A model generated the notes under the pieces. That model did no database searches and had not been told where the DNA came from. It worked only from the letters and a program-made list of their open reading frames with translations. Shown here piece by piece: positions 48,596-56,862 of a stretch of DNA of 64,000 nt; position 1 is the stretch's first letter, and each line of letters starts with the position of its first letter. A program made the translations under genes and the position numbers. This stretch comes from Herbiconiux sp. SALV-R1. Lineage in GTDB: Bacteria; Actinomycetota; Actinomycetes; Actinomycetales; Microbacteriaceae. Where the stretch lies: assembly GCF_013113715.1 (NCBI RefSeq), contig NZ_CP053344.1, positions 4,154,001 through 4,218,000 of the forward strand, written 5' to 3'.

Positions 48596-49522
48596 TCACA
48601 GGCCCGAGCCCTCGTCCCACCCGTTCCCCGACCCGTAGCTGAGCGGGATGAACACCGGCGCCTCGATCTCGTGGATCTGGCCGGAGTAGATCTTGAAGAT
48701 CTCCAGCCACTGCGTCGAGAACGGCAGCGGGCTCGGAAGGCGGTCCACCCCCGGGTAGCCGACGAGCGGTGAAGCGCGCACATCGCCGTTCTGGATGAAC
48801 AGCGGGAAGCAGGCCACCAGCCCCTTCTGCTCGTCGATGACGATCGGCCTCCTCGGCCACACCTTCTGCAGATCGGCGAAGAGGCCGGAGTCGATCTGAT
48901 CGGCCGGAGACCGCACGCTCATCCCGTCCATGAGGATCTGCATCCTCGCCCGGTCGTCGGCGGGGGTGTTCTGAGGGAGCAGCAGCTGGGGCGGTGTCTC
49001 GTTGCCCGTGGTGCGCAGTCCTGTCTCGTGCCGCACGCAGTCGTCGGCGAAGGGAGCGCGGCCGCTGTCCTCGCTCGTCAGCGCGTCGAAGTAGGAGTCG
49101 GCGATCAGCTGCAGCTCGGTGCGATCGTTGCGGAGCTCGGCGGGCACGTCACGCCCGAGGGCCGGCCGCGGTGACGCGAGGTTCGGCCAGGCGGCGGGCT
49201 GGATGAGGTCGGTGAGCAGGTGCTCCGCCTCGATGAGCCGCTCGTTCCGGAACCGCAGCCGGATGCCGACCAGGAACGGTCGACCGCGCACGTCGGCGAG
49301 GCCACCGATCACCAGTTGATTCGAGACCGGGTCGATCACATCGACCCGGAAGTTCTCGGGTGCCGTCGTCAGCCCGCGCCACAGAATGCCCTCCCCGAAC
49401 GGGATGGCGACGGTGTTCTCGGTCATCCGCGCGCCGGAGTCGCGGGCGACAGCGGCCGGCGAACCGTCGAGCAGGGCGGTGAGATACGCGTCGCCCTGCT
49501 GTCGCAGCCACTCCCGCGTCAA
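48596..49522 (-). CDS. Two-repeat NTF2-like (SnoaL/DUF8021-like) protein, second member
   Basis: 308 aa. The first unit starts LTREWLRQQGDAYLTALLDG and carries TENTVAIPFGEGILW and NERLIEAEHLLTD; the second starts LQLIADSYFDALTSEDSG. The layout matches 46989-47801 with an extra ~40 C-terminal residues. The TTG start at 49522 overlaps the permease stop (TTGA), so translation is coupled; no ATG is available before residue ~35. No signal peptide, therefore cytoplasmic. Being encoded with the importer, it may act on the imported compound first (inference). Confidence 0.68.
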   Translation of the reverse strand: MTREWLRQQGDAYLTALLDGSPAAVARDSGARMTENTVAIPFGEGILWRGLTTAPENFRVDVIDPVSNQLVIGGLADVRGRPFLVGIRLRFRNERLIEAEHLLTDLIQPAAWPNLASPRPALGRDVPAELRNDRTELQLIADSYFDALTSEDSGRAPFADDCVRHETGLRTTGNETPPQLLLPQNTPADDRARMQILMDGMSVRSPADQIDSGLFADLQKVWPRRPIVIDEQKGLVACFPLFIQNGDVRASPLVGYPGVDRLPSPLPFSTQWLEIFKIYSGQIHEIEAPVFIPLSYGSGNGWDEGSGL

Positions 49523-50355
49523 CTCTTGACCCCGCCCGAGAAGCCCTGCATGAGGCGGCGTTGCGAGAAGATGAAGAAGATCATCACCGGGATGAAGGCG
49601 ATGACGACGACCGCGAAGATCTTGTTCCACTCGGCGACCAGGTTGCCGACGTACTGGTACATCACGACCGGCAGCGTCGGGAAGTTCGATCCGCCGAGGA
49701 AGATCAGCGGCGTGAAGAAGTCGTTCCAGATCGCCACACCGGCGAGGATGGCGACGGTGCCGGTCACCGGGGCCATCAACGGCAGGACCGAGTGCCAGTA
49801 GGTGCGGAAGGGCCCCGCTCCGTCGATGGCCGCGGCCTCCTCGTAGTCGCGGGGGTGGCCGCGGAAGAACGAGGCATAGAGGAAGACGCACAGCGGCAGG
49901 AACATCCCCGAATAGATGAGGATCAGGCCGATCAGCGTGCCGGTCAACCCGAGGGCGCGGGCGCCGACGTACAGAGGAACGACGCCGAGCTGCGTCGGCA
50001 GGATGATGGCGACGAGGAAGAGATAGAACGAGGCCTTGGCCCAACGCCTCGTCGAGCGCACGATCACGTAGGCGCAGAACGACCCGAGCAGAATGACGAT
50101 GGCGAGGCTGCCGACCGTGAGCACCACGCTGTTCACGAACCCGGCGACCACACTGTTGCGCCCGGTGGTGGTGAGCACCTCGACGAAGTTCGACCACTGG
50201 GGATCGGTCGGCAGGGCCAGCGGCGACGTGCTGCGGAACTCGTCGGTGGTTTTCATCGAGCCCACTAGCAGGATGTACAGCGGCAGGGCGAACACGGCGG
50301 TGACGAGGATCATGACGATTTCCCGCACGAAGGTCAGGGGAGTGTACGTGAACAT
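49519..50355 (-). CDS. Sugar-type (CUT1) ABC importer permease, MalG/UgpE-like
   Basis: 278 aa with six membrane segments. The EAA loop is EEAAAIDGAGPFRTYWHSVLPLMAPV-like (key residues EAA...G near 185-205). The IILPTQLGVVPLYVGARAL segment and the C-terminal RRLMQGFSGGVKS ending are typical for the MalG group. It pairs with the permease at 50361-51266, 5 bp upstream. No ATPase gene is in the operon, as is common in actinobacteria that use a shared MsiK-type ATPase. Confidence 0.92.
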   Translation of the reverse strand: MFTYTPLTFVREIVMILVTAVFALPLYILLVGSMKTTDEFRSTSPLALPTDPQWSNFVEVLTTTGRNSVVAGFVNSVVLTVGSLAIVILLGSFCAYVIVRSTRRWAKASFYLFLVAIILPTQLGVVPLYVGARALGLTGTLIGLILIYSGMFLPLCVFLYASFFRGHPRDYEEAAAIDGAGPFRTYWHSVLPLMAPVTGTVAILAGVAIWNDFFTPLIFLGGSNFPTLPVVMYQYVGNLVAEWNKIFAVVVIAFIPVMIFFIFSQRRLMQGFSGGVKS

Positions 50356-50360
50356 CGGTG

Positions 50361-51266
50361 CTACCCTCCGGAGCGCTCTCGCGTGATGAATTGCTGGATG
50401 ATCGCGAAGATGAGGATGATCACGGTCAGGATGAGCGACAGCGCGGCGCCGTAGCCGAAGTGGCCCTGTGTGAAGGCCTCCTGGTACACCAGGAGCGCCA
50501 GGTTCTTGCTCGAGCTCACCGGGCCGCCGCCCGTCATGGCGAGGATCGGGTCGAACAGGCGGAGGCCGAAAATGAGCGACAGCATGGTCGCCACCGTCAC
50601 GGAGGGGCGCAGCGCCGGCAGCGTGACGTAGCGGAACCGCTGCCACAGGTTCGCCCGGTCGAGCGACGCAGCCTCCTCGAGCTCCGGCGGAACGCCGGCG
50701 AGGCCGGCGAGGAAGATCACCATCGAGATGCCGACCCCCTGCCAGACGATGACGACCACGACCGTCCAGATCGCCGTCTCGGGGTCGCCGAGCCAGGTGC
50801 GCTGGAGATCGGCGAGGCCGACCGCGGCCAGCACCTGGTTGAGCAGGCCGTCGTACTCGAAGATGAACTTCCAGACGTAGGAGACGGCGAGCGGGCTGAG
50901 CGCGATCGGCAGGAAGATGATCGCCCTGAGCACGTAGCGCGACTTCAGGCCGCGGTTGAGCGCGAGGGCGAAGAGGAGGCCGAGAACCGTCGTGCCGACC
51001 ATCTGTGCGAGAGCGTAGAGCAGGGTGTTGCCGATCACTCCCACGACCGCGGGGTCTTGGAAGATGGCGACGAAGTTGTCGAACCCGACCAGATCGAACG
51101 AACCGATGCCGGTGTAGTCGGTGAAGGCGAAGAAGGTGCCGGCGAACGTCGCGGCGTACTGCACCAGCAGCACGGCGAGGATCGCTGGAGCCGCCCACCA
51201 CCACCTCCCGAAGGAGAGGAGTGGGCGGCCCCGGCCTGACGCCGGCGACGTCGTTACTTGCTCCAC
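50361..51266 (-). CDS. Sugar-type (CUT1) ABC importer permease, MalF/UgpA-like
   Basis: About 301 aa with six membrane segments: the first is WWWAAPAILAVLLVQYAATF, and the EAA loop contains EEAASLDRANLWQRFRYVTL. The C-terminus ends ITRERSGG. The start is uncertain: GTG 51266, which overlaps the binding-protein stop by 13 bp, is the only start codon I found before the first membrane segment in this frame, and it lacks a clear ribosome site. It forms the channel with the MalG-like partner. Confidence 0.9.
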   Translation of the reverse strand: MEQVTTSPASGRGRPLLSFGRWWWAAPAILAVLLVQYAATFAGTFFAFTDYTGIGSFDLVGFDNFVAIFQDPAVVGVIGNTLLYALAQMVGTTVLGLLFALALNRGLKSRYVLRAIIFLPIALSPLAVSYVWKFIFEYDGLLNQVLAAVGLADLQRTWLGDPETAIWTVVVVIVWQGVGISMVIFLAGLAGVPPELEEAASLDRANLWQRFRYVTLPALRPSVTVATMLSLIFGLRLFDPILAMTGGGPVSSSKNLALLVYQEAFTQGHFGYGAALSLILTVIILIFAIIQQFITRERSGG

Positions 51267-52540
51267 GCCGCATCCATGTCGGCGAGCACCTGATCGACCG
51301 TCTTCTGACCGGTGAACAGCCCGGGCACATCCTCCTGCATGGCCGCCAGCACGCCGTTCGGCCAGGTGAGGCCGGGCTCGGAGATGACCTTGCCGTCGGC
51401 GACCAGCGACTTGATGGGCTCGTACACGCCCTCCAGCGAGTCGGCGTTCAGATCGCCCGCGGGCACCGTGCCGGTGATGTCGGCGATCTGCTGCAGGTTC
51501 TCGGGCTGGGCGAGCCACTCGAGGTAATCCTGGGCGACAGCGTTGTTCGCGTTCGCCGCGGCGGTCGAGAGGGTGAACTTCACGGAGTTGACGACCCTCA
51601 CGTCGTCGGCGGTCTCGCCGGGGAAGGGGTACACCGAGGTGGTCTCGTTGGGGAGCAGGCCCGACAGGTCTTTCCAGATGTCGGCCTCGCCCGTCGTGAG
51701 CGAGAGCACCGAGGGTGTCTCGCCGGCGGCGACACCCGTCCAGAACTCGCCCTGGGCGGCCTCGGCTCCGTCTTGGTAGCAGCCCGCCTGATACATGTCG
51801 GACAGGGTCTGGATGGCGTAGCGCCAGCCCTCGGTGTCGGAGAAGGTGACGTCGCCGGCCGCGCGCTTGGCATCCCAGTCGGGGTCGTTCGCGTAGACCG
51901 AGCTCGCGGCGATCAGGATCGCCTGGCCGTCTGCGGTGAAGGAGGAGCCGAACTGGCCGAGCGTGAAGGCGTAGCCGTTCGACTTCGCCGTGGGGCAACT
52001 CTGCAGCATCTCCGAGACGGTCTGGGGCCACTCGACGCCGGCTTTCTCGAGGTTGCCGTCGAAGACCACCGCTGCCCTCGGGGCGTTGAACACGGGCATG
52101 CCGTACGCCTTGCCGTCGGAGCCGTAGGCCGCACTCTCGTCGGGGTTGATGAGGTCGGCTGCCGCCCCGCTCACCTCGCCGAGCAGACCGGCGTCGCCGA
52201 GGCTGACGAGTCCCTTCGGGCCGGTGCCCGGCTCGGTGAGGAAGAGGTCGGGGGCGTTGCCGCCCTGGAGCCTGGTGTTGATGGCCGAGTCGTAGCCGTC
52301 GATGTAGATCGGCTCGACCTCGACCTTGACGCCGGTCTCCTCGCTGTACTTCTCCGCCATCGTCTCCCACGGGGTGGTGGAGCCGGCCTTCGGGTAGGCG
52401 AACGTCAGGGTGACGTCGCTCCCTGTCGCGTCACCCCCGCCCGAGGGTTCGGCGGTGGAGCAGCCGGCCAGCATGAGAGCGGAGACCGCTCCGATGCCGA
52501 TGACGAGCAGAGGGCGGCGGAACCGTTGACGCTGTGACAT
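51254..52540 (-). CDS. ABC importer family 1 substrate-binding lipoprotein
   Basis: 428 aa. Lipobox LMLAGC with the lipidated Cys at 27, then a Gly/Asp linker. The mature part is an SBP_bac_1 protein: WETMAEKYSEETGVKVEVEP and NAPDLFLTEPG. The family usually binds oligosaccharides or glycosides, which hints that the island's substrate may be a glycosylated or otherwise polar compound. AGGAGAG precedes the ATG. The palindrome GACAACATTGTC (52551-52562) sits just upstream. First gene of the minus-strand operon ending with the NTF2-like gene. Confidence 0.92.
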   Translation of the reverse strand: MSQRQRFRRPLLVIGIGAVSALMLAGCSTAEPSGGGDATGSDVTLTFAYPKAGSTTPWETMAEKYSEETGVKVEVEPIYIDGYDSAINTRLQGGNAPDLFLTEPGTGPKGLVSLGDAGLLGEVSGAAADLINPDESAAYGSDGKAYGMPVFNAPRAAVVFDGNLEKAGVEWPQTVSEMLQSCPTAKSNGYAFTLGQFGSSFTADGQAILIAASSVYANDPDWDAKRAAGDVTFSDTEGWRYAIQTLSDMYQAGCYQDGAEAAQGEFWTGVAAGETPSVLSLTTGEADIWKDLSGLLPNETTSVYPFPGETADDVRVVNSVKFTLSTAAANANNAVAQDYLEWLAQPENLQQIADITGTVPAGDLNADSLEGVYEPIKSLVADGKVISEPGLTWPNGVLAAMQEDVPGLFTGQKTVDQVLADMDAAWSK

Positions 52541-52550
52541 GTCTCTCCTG

Positions 52551-52562
52551 ACAACATTGTCG
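52551..52562 (-). promoter_or_regulatory. Short palindrome GACAACATTGTC before the binding-protein gene
   Basis: 5-bp perfect arms with a 2-bp spacer, 11 bp upstream of the start codon and touching the ribosome site region. It shares the half-element ATTGTC with the 42017/43609 operators but in a different arrangement, so it may be an unrelated or variant site. Confidence 0.35.
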
Positions 52563-52652
52563 AGCCTCGAGGGTACGAGGTGAGGTGGATGGGTGGTGGA
52601 GCGGGTCTTCCTGGTGGTGCGGGACGGGTGGTGCGGGACGGGTGGTGCGGGA

Positions 52653-54086
52653 CTATACGGATCGGTAGATGTGCTTGACTTCCTGGAACTCGGCGAGGCC
52701 GCCGGGCCCGTTGAGGCGGCCGAGGCCGCTCTTCTTGTAGCCGCCCTCTTCGAACTGGTCGAAGATCTGCGCCCACGCGTTGGTCCAGACGGTGCCGGCC
52801 TCGATGGCCTGCGACACGCGCAGCGATCGGGCGCCGTCGCGTGTCCAGACGGAGGCCGCGAGGCCGTAGTCGGTCGCGTTGGCTCGGAACACCGCCTCCT
52901 CGTCGCTGTCGAAGGTCTCGAAGGTCGCGACCGGCCCGAACACCTCGTCCTGCACGAGGCGGGAGTCGAGATCGGTCACGCCGATCAGCGCGGGACGGTA
53001 GAAGGCGCCGCGCCCCTCGGTGGGGCCGCCCGCGAGGATGACCTCGCCTCCGCTCTCGCCGACCATCCGGCTCACCCGGTCGACCGAGGCGTGGTCGATC
53101 AGCGGGCCCATCTGGGTGTCGGGGTCGATGCCGGGCCCGACCTGCACGCTGCGGAGCGAGGTGGCGAGGCGTTCGCGGAGCTCGTCGGCGACAGAGGAGT
53201 GGGCGAGCACGCGGCTGCCCGTCATGCAGAACTGCCCGGCGAACGTCGTGACGGCCGCCGTGAGCGTCGGCACGACGGCGTCGAAGTCGGCGTCGTCGAA
53301 GACGATCATCGGCGTCTTGCCGCCGAGCTCGAGCGAGACACGCTTGAGCTGGGGGGCCGCGGCAGCCATGATCCGGGCGCCCACCGCCGAACTGCCGGTG
53401 TAGCTGATCACGCCCACCCGGCGGTCGGCGACCAGGGCCTTGGCACCCTCGTCGCCCGACTCGGTGAAGAAGTTGACGACGCCGGCGGGCAGCGACGCCG
53501 TCTCGGCGAACAGTCCGGCGATGAGGGCGTTGGTGAGCGCGGTCTGGGCGGGCATCTTCACGGCGACCGTGCATCCGGCGGCGAGTGCCGGAGCGATGGA
53601 GCGGATGGACAGGATGCCGGGCGAGTTCCACGGCACGATCACGCCGGCGACACCGATCGGCTCCCGCGACAGGATGGAGAAGCCCGACGGCGTCTCGGCG
53701 GCCGTGCCCAGGTCGGTGAGCGCCTGGCCGGCGAAGTAGCGCAGCTTCGGGGCGGCGATGCTGAGCTCGAACTGGGCCTGCGCGAGGGGCTTGCCGTTCT
53801 CGAGCGTGATGGCGCGGGCGATGCGGTCGAGGTTGCGCTCGAGCGTCAGCGACAGATCCCAGAGGGCGCGTGCGCGCTGTTCGCGGTCGGTGCGCCAGGA
53901 GGTCGTGGTGAACGCGGTGTGCGCCGCGGCGATCGCCTCGTTCGCGGCGTCGAGGCCGCCGTCGTGGAACTGCCCGAGCGTCTCGTCGGTCGCGGGATTG
54001 AGCGACTCCTCCAGGGGACCGATCTCGCGCCATTCCCCGTCGATGTACTGCCGGGCCGGCTCGGCGGTGAACGGGTTGAGGGGCAT
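52653..54086 (-). CDS. NAD(P)-dependent aldehyde dehydrogenase
   Basis: 477 aa ALDH. Catalytic Cys287 (GQFCMTGSR), Glu253 (LELGGKT) and the YTGSSAVGARIM cofactor loop are present. The FCMTGSR context is of the broad benzaldehyde/betaine-aldehyde-like group, so the substrate is open. AGGAG lies 7 nt before ATG 54086; an earlier ATG at 54113 lies in the operator region. The gene is separated by 112 bp from the importer operon downstream and carries an operator-like ATTATCACCAT upstream, so it likely belongs to the second island's regulon. Confidence 0.9.
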   Translation of the reverse strand: MPLNPFTAEPARQYIDGEWREIGPLEESLNPATDETLGQFHDGGLDAANEAIAAAHTAFTTTSWRTDREQRARALWDLSLTLERNLDRIARAITLENGKPLAQAQFELSIAAPKLRYFAGQALTDLGTAAETPSGFSILSREPIGVAGVIVPWNSPGILSIRSIAPALAAGCTVAVKMPAQTALTNALIAGLFAETASLPAGVVNFFTESGDEGAKALVADRRVGVISYTGSSAVGARIMAAAAPQLKRVSLELGGKTPMIVFDDADFDAVVPTLTAAVTTFAGQFCMTGSRVLAHSSVADELRERLATSLRSVQVGPGIDPDTQMGPLIDHASVDRVSRMVGESGGEVILAGGPTEGRGAFYRPALIGVTDLDSRLVQDEVFGPVATFETFDSDEEAVFRANATDYGLAASVWTRDGARSLRVSQAIEAGTVWTNAWAQIFDQFEEGGYKKSGLGRLNGPGGLAEFQEVKHIYRSV

Positions 54087-54115
54087 TTGAACTCCTGAGC
54101 GCTTAATCATCATTG

Positions 54116-54126
54116 ATTATCACCAT
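54116..54126 (-). promoter_or_regulatory. Degenerate ATTGTCACAAT-type site upstream of the aldehyde dehydrogenase
   Basis: ATTATCACCAT matches the 42017 and 43609 palindromes at 9 of 11 positions. The similarity to the 43604-43622 stretch extends leftward (CATTGATT in both). It lies 30 bp upstream of ATG 54086. The rest of the gap up to 54267 shows only a loose GAACTC/GAGTTC inverted repeat. Confidence 0.45.
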
Positions 54127-54267
54127 GTGGGATTGAAGGTGACTTAGCGATGATCATGCCGCCTCACCGGCTCGCAAGGCCAGCGTTACGACGACGAACT
54201 CTGCAGGCCCGACTGCGCTCACAACGCAGTACGACGAGTTCGGCGCGGAATGAGACCGCTGCCAGCC

Positions 54268-55282
54268 CTACAACCCCGAGCGGAACTCGATGATGACGTC
54301 GTCGGCGGTCGGGCTGATCCACGCGAAGAGCGAGAAGCGTGTCGTGTCGACGTCGCCGGTGTCGTCGGCGGTGTACGAGAAGCGGCCGGGCGTGAAGGTC
54401 GCCCGGAGGGGCGGCTCGGCGGCCACGCCGTCGACGTAGTCGACCTGGTACGTGGCGATGCCCTCCAGTGCGGGCAGCTCGGAGACGGCGACGTCTCGGG
54501 CGAAGTCGGCGCGCAGGCGGAGCGAGGTCGGGCAGTTCTCGCCCACCTCGGGCAGGGAGGCGAAGCACGAGGCGATGAACGCCTCGGCCTCCTCCGTCAC
54601 CTGCGTCTCGAGCGCCTCCGTCGCCGAGTACAGAAGGGCACCGTCCACAGCGTCGCCGAAGACGTCCGACGACGAGCTCACGGCGGTGCCGCCCGCGACG
54701 ATCAGCTCGAGGTCGTCGGCCGTGACGAACTCGCTCTGAGCGGCCGCCAGTGTGTAGACACCGGGGTAGAGCAGCGTCGCCCGCTGCGGCGCGTCGTCGA
54801 TGCGCGGGCCGCTGACGTCGACGGGGGCGGATGCGATGGTCGCCGCCCCGATCTCCGGCAGGTTGGTCTCGACCCGCAGCGGCACGAGGAGCGGGTCGAT
54901 CACCCGCCACCGCGGGAAGCCGTACCAGGTGTCGGCGAGGCGCTCGACCCGCAGGGTGGCTCGGCTGTCGACCCCGGCGACGCTGTACTGCGCGTCGATG
55001 TCTACCATGTCGCCTACCGCGACGCCGGCGTCGTCGCCGTCCGTTCGCAGCTCACCCACGACGAGTCGCTCGGTCGATGCGGCAGAAGCCGTCTCGATGA
55101 CCTCGCTGTCGAGCACGACGTGGTCACCCGCATCCCTGGGCGCCTCGCTCGCTGTACACGATCCAGGCCACCACCGCGAGCAGGAGCACACCCCCGACCA
55201 CGCTCGTCACGACGATCCTCTGTCGCGACCAGGGCCGCCCGGTGGATGCCGGCGCCTGCGTGCTCTCCGCCGTGCCCGCCAT
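54268..55282 (-). pseudogene. Membrane-anchored extracellular protein gene with a frameshift
   Basis: The first frame (from ATG 55282) encodes MAGTAEST, then a basic stretch and a membrane helix (VVTSVVGGVLLLAVVAWIVY), and ends at a TGA at 55124. The second frame, entered with a +1 shift near 55140, encodes ~295 residues beginning DAGDHVVLDSEVIET and ending FRSGL. Together they form one plausible single-pass protein with a large beta-rich outer domain; I recognise no family. Either a real frameshift or a sequence error explains it. The internally deleted relative at 9923-10205 shows that the gene family has a second, dead copy here. Confidence 0.7.
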
Positions 55283-55372
55283 CGTCGCCCCGTCCCTCGC
55301 GATGCTCAAGTCTGGCGCGAGGGGCGGCTCCCCGCATCGGCCGGTGATGCCGGGCCTGGGTGGTGAGACCGG

Positions 55373-56737
55373 TCAGCTGAGGGTGCGCACGAGCTTGCGG
55401 TTCACGAACTCGCGGATGCCGTCGCGGCCGAGTTCGCGACCGAAGCCGGAGCGCTTGACCCCGCCGAAGGGGATGTCGGCACGTTCCGCGCCGACGGCGT
55501 TGACGAACACCATGCCGACGTCGAGGCCGCGCGCCACCCGCTCGGCCTGCTCCGCGTCGCGCGTGTAGACGTACGAGCCGAGGCCGTAGGGGGTGTCGTT
55601 GGCGATGCGCACGGCGTCGTCTTCGGAGGCGGCGCGGAACAGCATGGCGGCCGGGCCGAACAGTTCTTCGCGGTACGCCTCCGAGTCGCGCGGCACGTCG
55701 AGCAGCACCACGGGTGCGGCGAAGGTCCCGTTCGACGCGCCACCGCGGATCACGGTCGCGCCCTGCTCCTCCGCCTGGGACACCTGGTTCTCGAGTGTGC
55801 GCGCGGCCGAGACCGAGCTGAGGGGGCCGAGCACGGTTCCGGGAACCCGGGGGTCGGCGGGGTTCAGCTTCGAGACGGCGGCCACGAAGAGATCACGGAA
55901 CTCGTCGAACAGCTCGTCGATCACGATGAAGCGCTTCGCGGCGTTGCACGCCTGGCCGGCGTTGGCGAACCGAGCGCTCACGGCCGCGTCGACGGTGGCC
56001 GGCAGGTCGTCGGTCGACAGCACGAGGAACGGGTCCGATCCGCCGAGCTCCAGCACGACCTTCTTGAGGTGACGCCCCGCGATCTCGGCCACTGCCGCAC
56101 CGGCCCGCTCCGACCCGGTGAGCGAGACGCCCGCCACGGCGGGATGCGCGATGACGGCTGCGATCTGCCAGTGGTCGGCGTAGATGTTGCGGTAGGCCCC
56201 CTCGGGGAATCCTGCGTCGAGGAAGATGCGCTCGATGGCCGCCGACGACTCCGGGCACTGCTCCGCGTGCTTCAGCAGGATCGTGTTGCCGGCGACCAGG
56301 TTCGGGCCGGCGAAGCGGGCCACCTGATAGTAGGGGTAGTTCCAGGGCATGATGCCGAGCAGCACGCCGACCGGCGCCTGCTGGATGGTCGCTGCACCCG
56401 ACCCCGCGGGAAGCTCGATGGTCTCGTCGGTCAGCATGGCCGGGCCCTGGTCGGCGTAGTACTCGTAGATCGTGGCGCTGAAGTCGACCTCGCCGAGTGC
56501 CTGATCGGTCGGCTTTCCCATCTCGCGGGTGATGATGCGGGCGAGTTCGTCGCGCCGTTCGCGGTGCAACTCGGCCACGCGCCGGAGGAGCGCGGCCCGG
56601 TCGGCCGGGGTCGTGGAGCCCGCCCACTCGCGCTGGACGGCCCGGCCGCCGGTGATGTGGGCCTCCAGTGTCTCGTCGTCGAGGAGCGGATACTCCGCCA
56701 GGGTCTGTCCGGTGCTGGGGTCGGTCACGGCGTACAT
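55373..56737 (-). CDS. Succinate-semialdehyde dehydrogenase-type aldehyde dehydrogenase (Sad/GabD group)
   Basis: 454 aa. Catalytic Cys264 (GQACNAAKRF), Glu230 (LELGGSD) and the cofactor loop LTGSERAGAAV. The short N-terminus and the GIMPWNYPYYQVARF and GQACNAAKR segments are those of the NAD(P) succinate-semialdehyde dehydrogenase group (YneI/Sad), which acts in GABA and putrescine breakdown. Minus strand and alone; its promoter region carries the TetR-type palindrome 56763-56783. With the amine-type dehydrogenase and polyamine-type importer across the TetR gene it suggests an amine-to-semialdehyde-to-acid route. Confidence 0.9.
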   Translation of the reverse strand: MYAVTDPSTGQTLAEYPLLDDETLEAHITGGRAVQREWAGSTTPADRAALLRRVAELHRERRDELARIITREMGKPTDQALGEVDFSATIYEYYADQGPAMLTDETIELPAGSGAATIQQAPVGVLLGIMPWNYPYYQVARFAGPNLVAGNTILLKHAEQCPESSAAIERIFLDAGFPEGAYRNIYADHWQIAAVIAHPAVAGVSLTGSERAGAAVAEIAGRHLKKVVLELGGSDPFLVLSTDDLPATVDAAVSARFANAGQACNAAKRFIVIDELFDEFRDLFVAAVSKLNPADPRVPGTVLGPLSSVSAARTLENQVSQAEEQGATVIRGGASNGTFAAPVVLLDVPRDSEAYREELFGPAAMLFRAASEDDAVRIANDTPYGLGSYVYTRDAEQAERVARGLDVGMVFVNAVGAERADIPFGGVKRSGFGRELGRDGIREFVNRKLVRTLS

Positions 56738-56762
56738 CGCGGCTCCTTCGCGGTCAAGTTGG

Positions 56763-56783
56763 CCAATAATACAACATTATTGG
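56763..56783. promoter_or_regulatory. TetR-type operator, palindrome CCAATAAT-N5-ATTATTGG
   Basis: Perfect 8-bp arms around a 5-bp spacer, between the divergent aldehyde dehydrogenase (start 56737) and the TetR gene (start 56863). A minus-strand -10-like TATTAT lies inside it. A near copy occurs at 57535-57554, on the other side of the TetR gene. Confidence 0.78.
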
Positions 56784-56862
56784 GTGAGATCGCCCGCCGG
56801 GTGGTGAGGATGTGCCTCGTAGGATGAGGGTCGGGGCATGCACGCGAGGGAAAGGCGTCAGG

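Noticed and set aside
50356-51330. Extension of the MalG-like permease frame 325 codons upstream
   Set aside because: The extra part is arginine-rich, lies over the MalF-like gene in another frame and has no permease features; translation should begin at ATG 50355.
55124-55191. Programmed ribosomal frameshifting in the membrane-anchored protein gene
   Set aside because: No slippery heptamer or downstream pseudoknot is evident near 55140. Mutation or a sequence error is simpler, especially as the sister copy is also dead.
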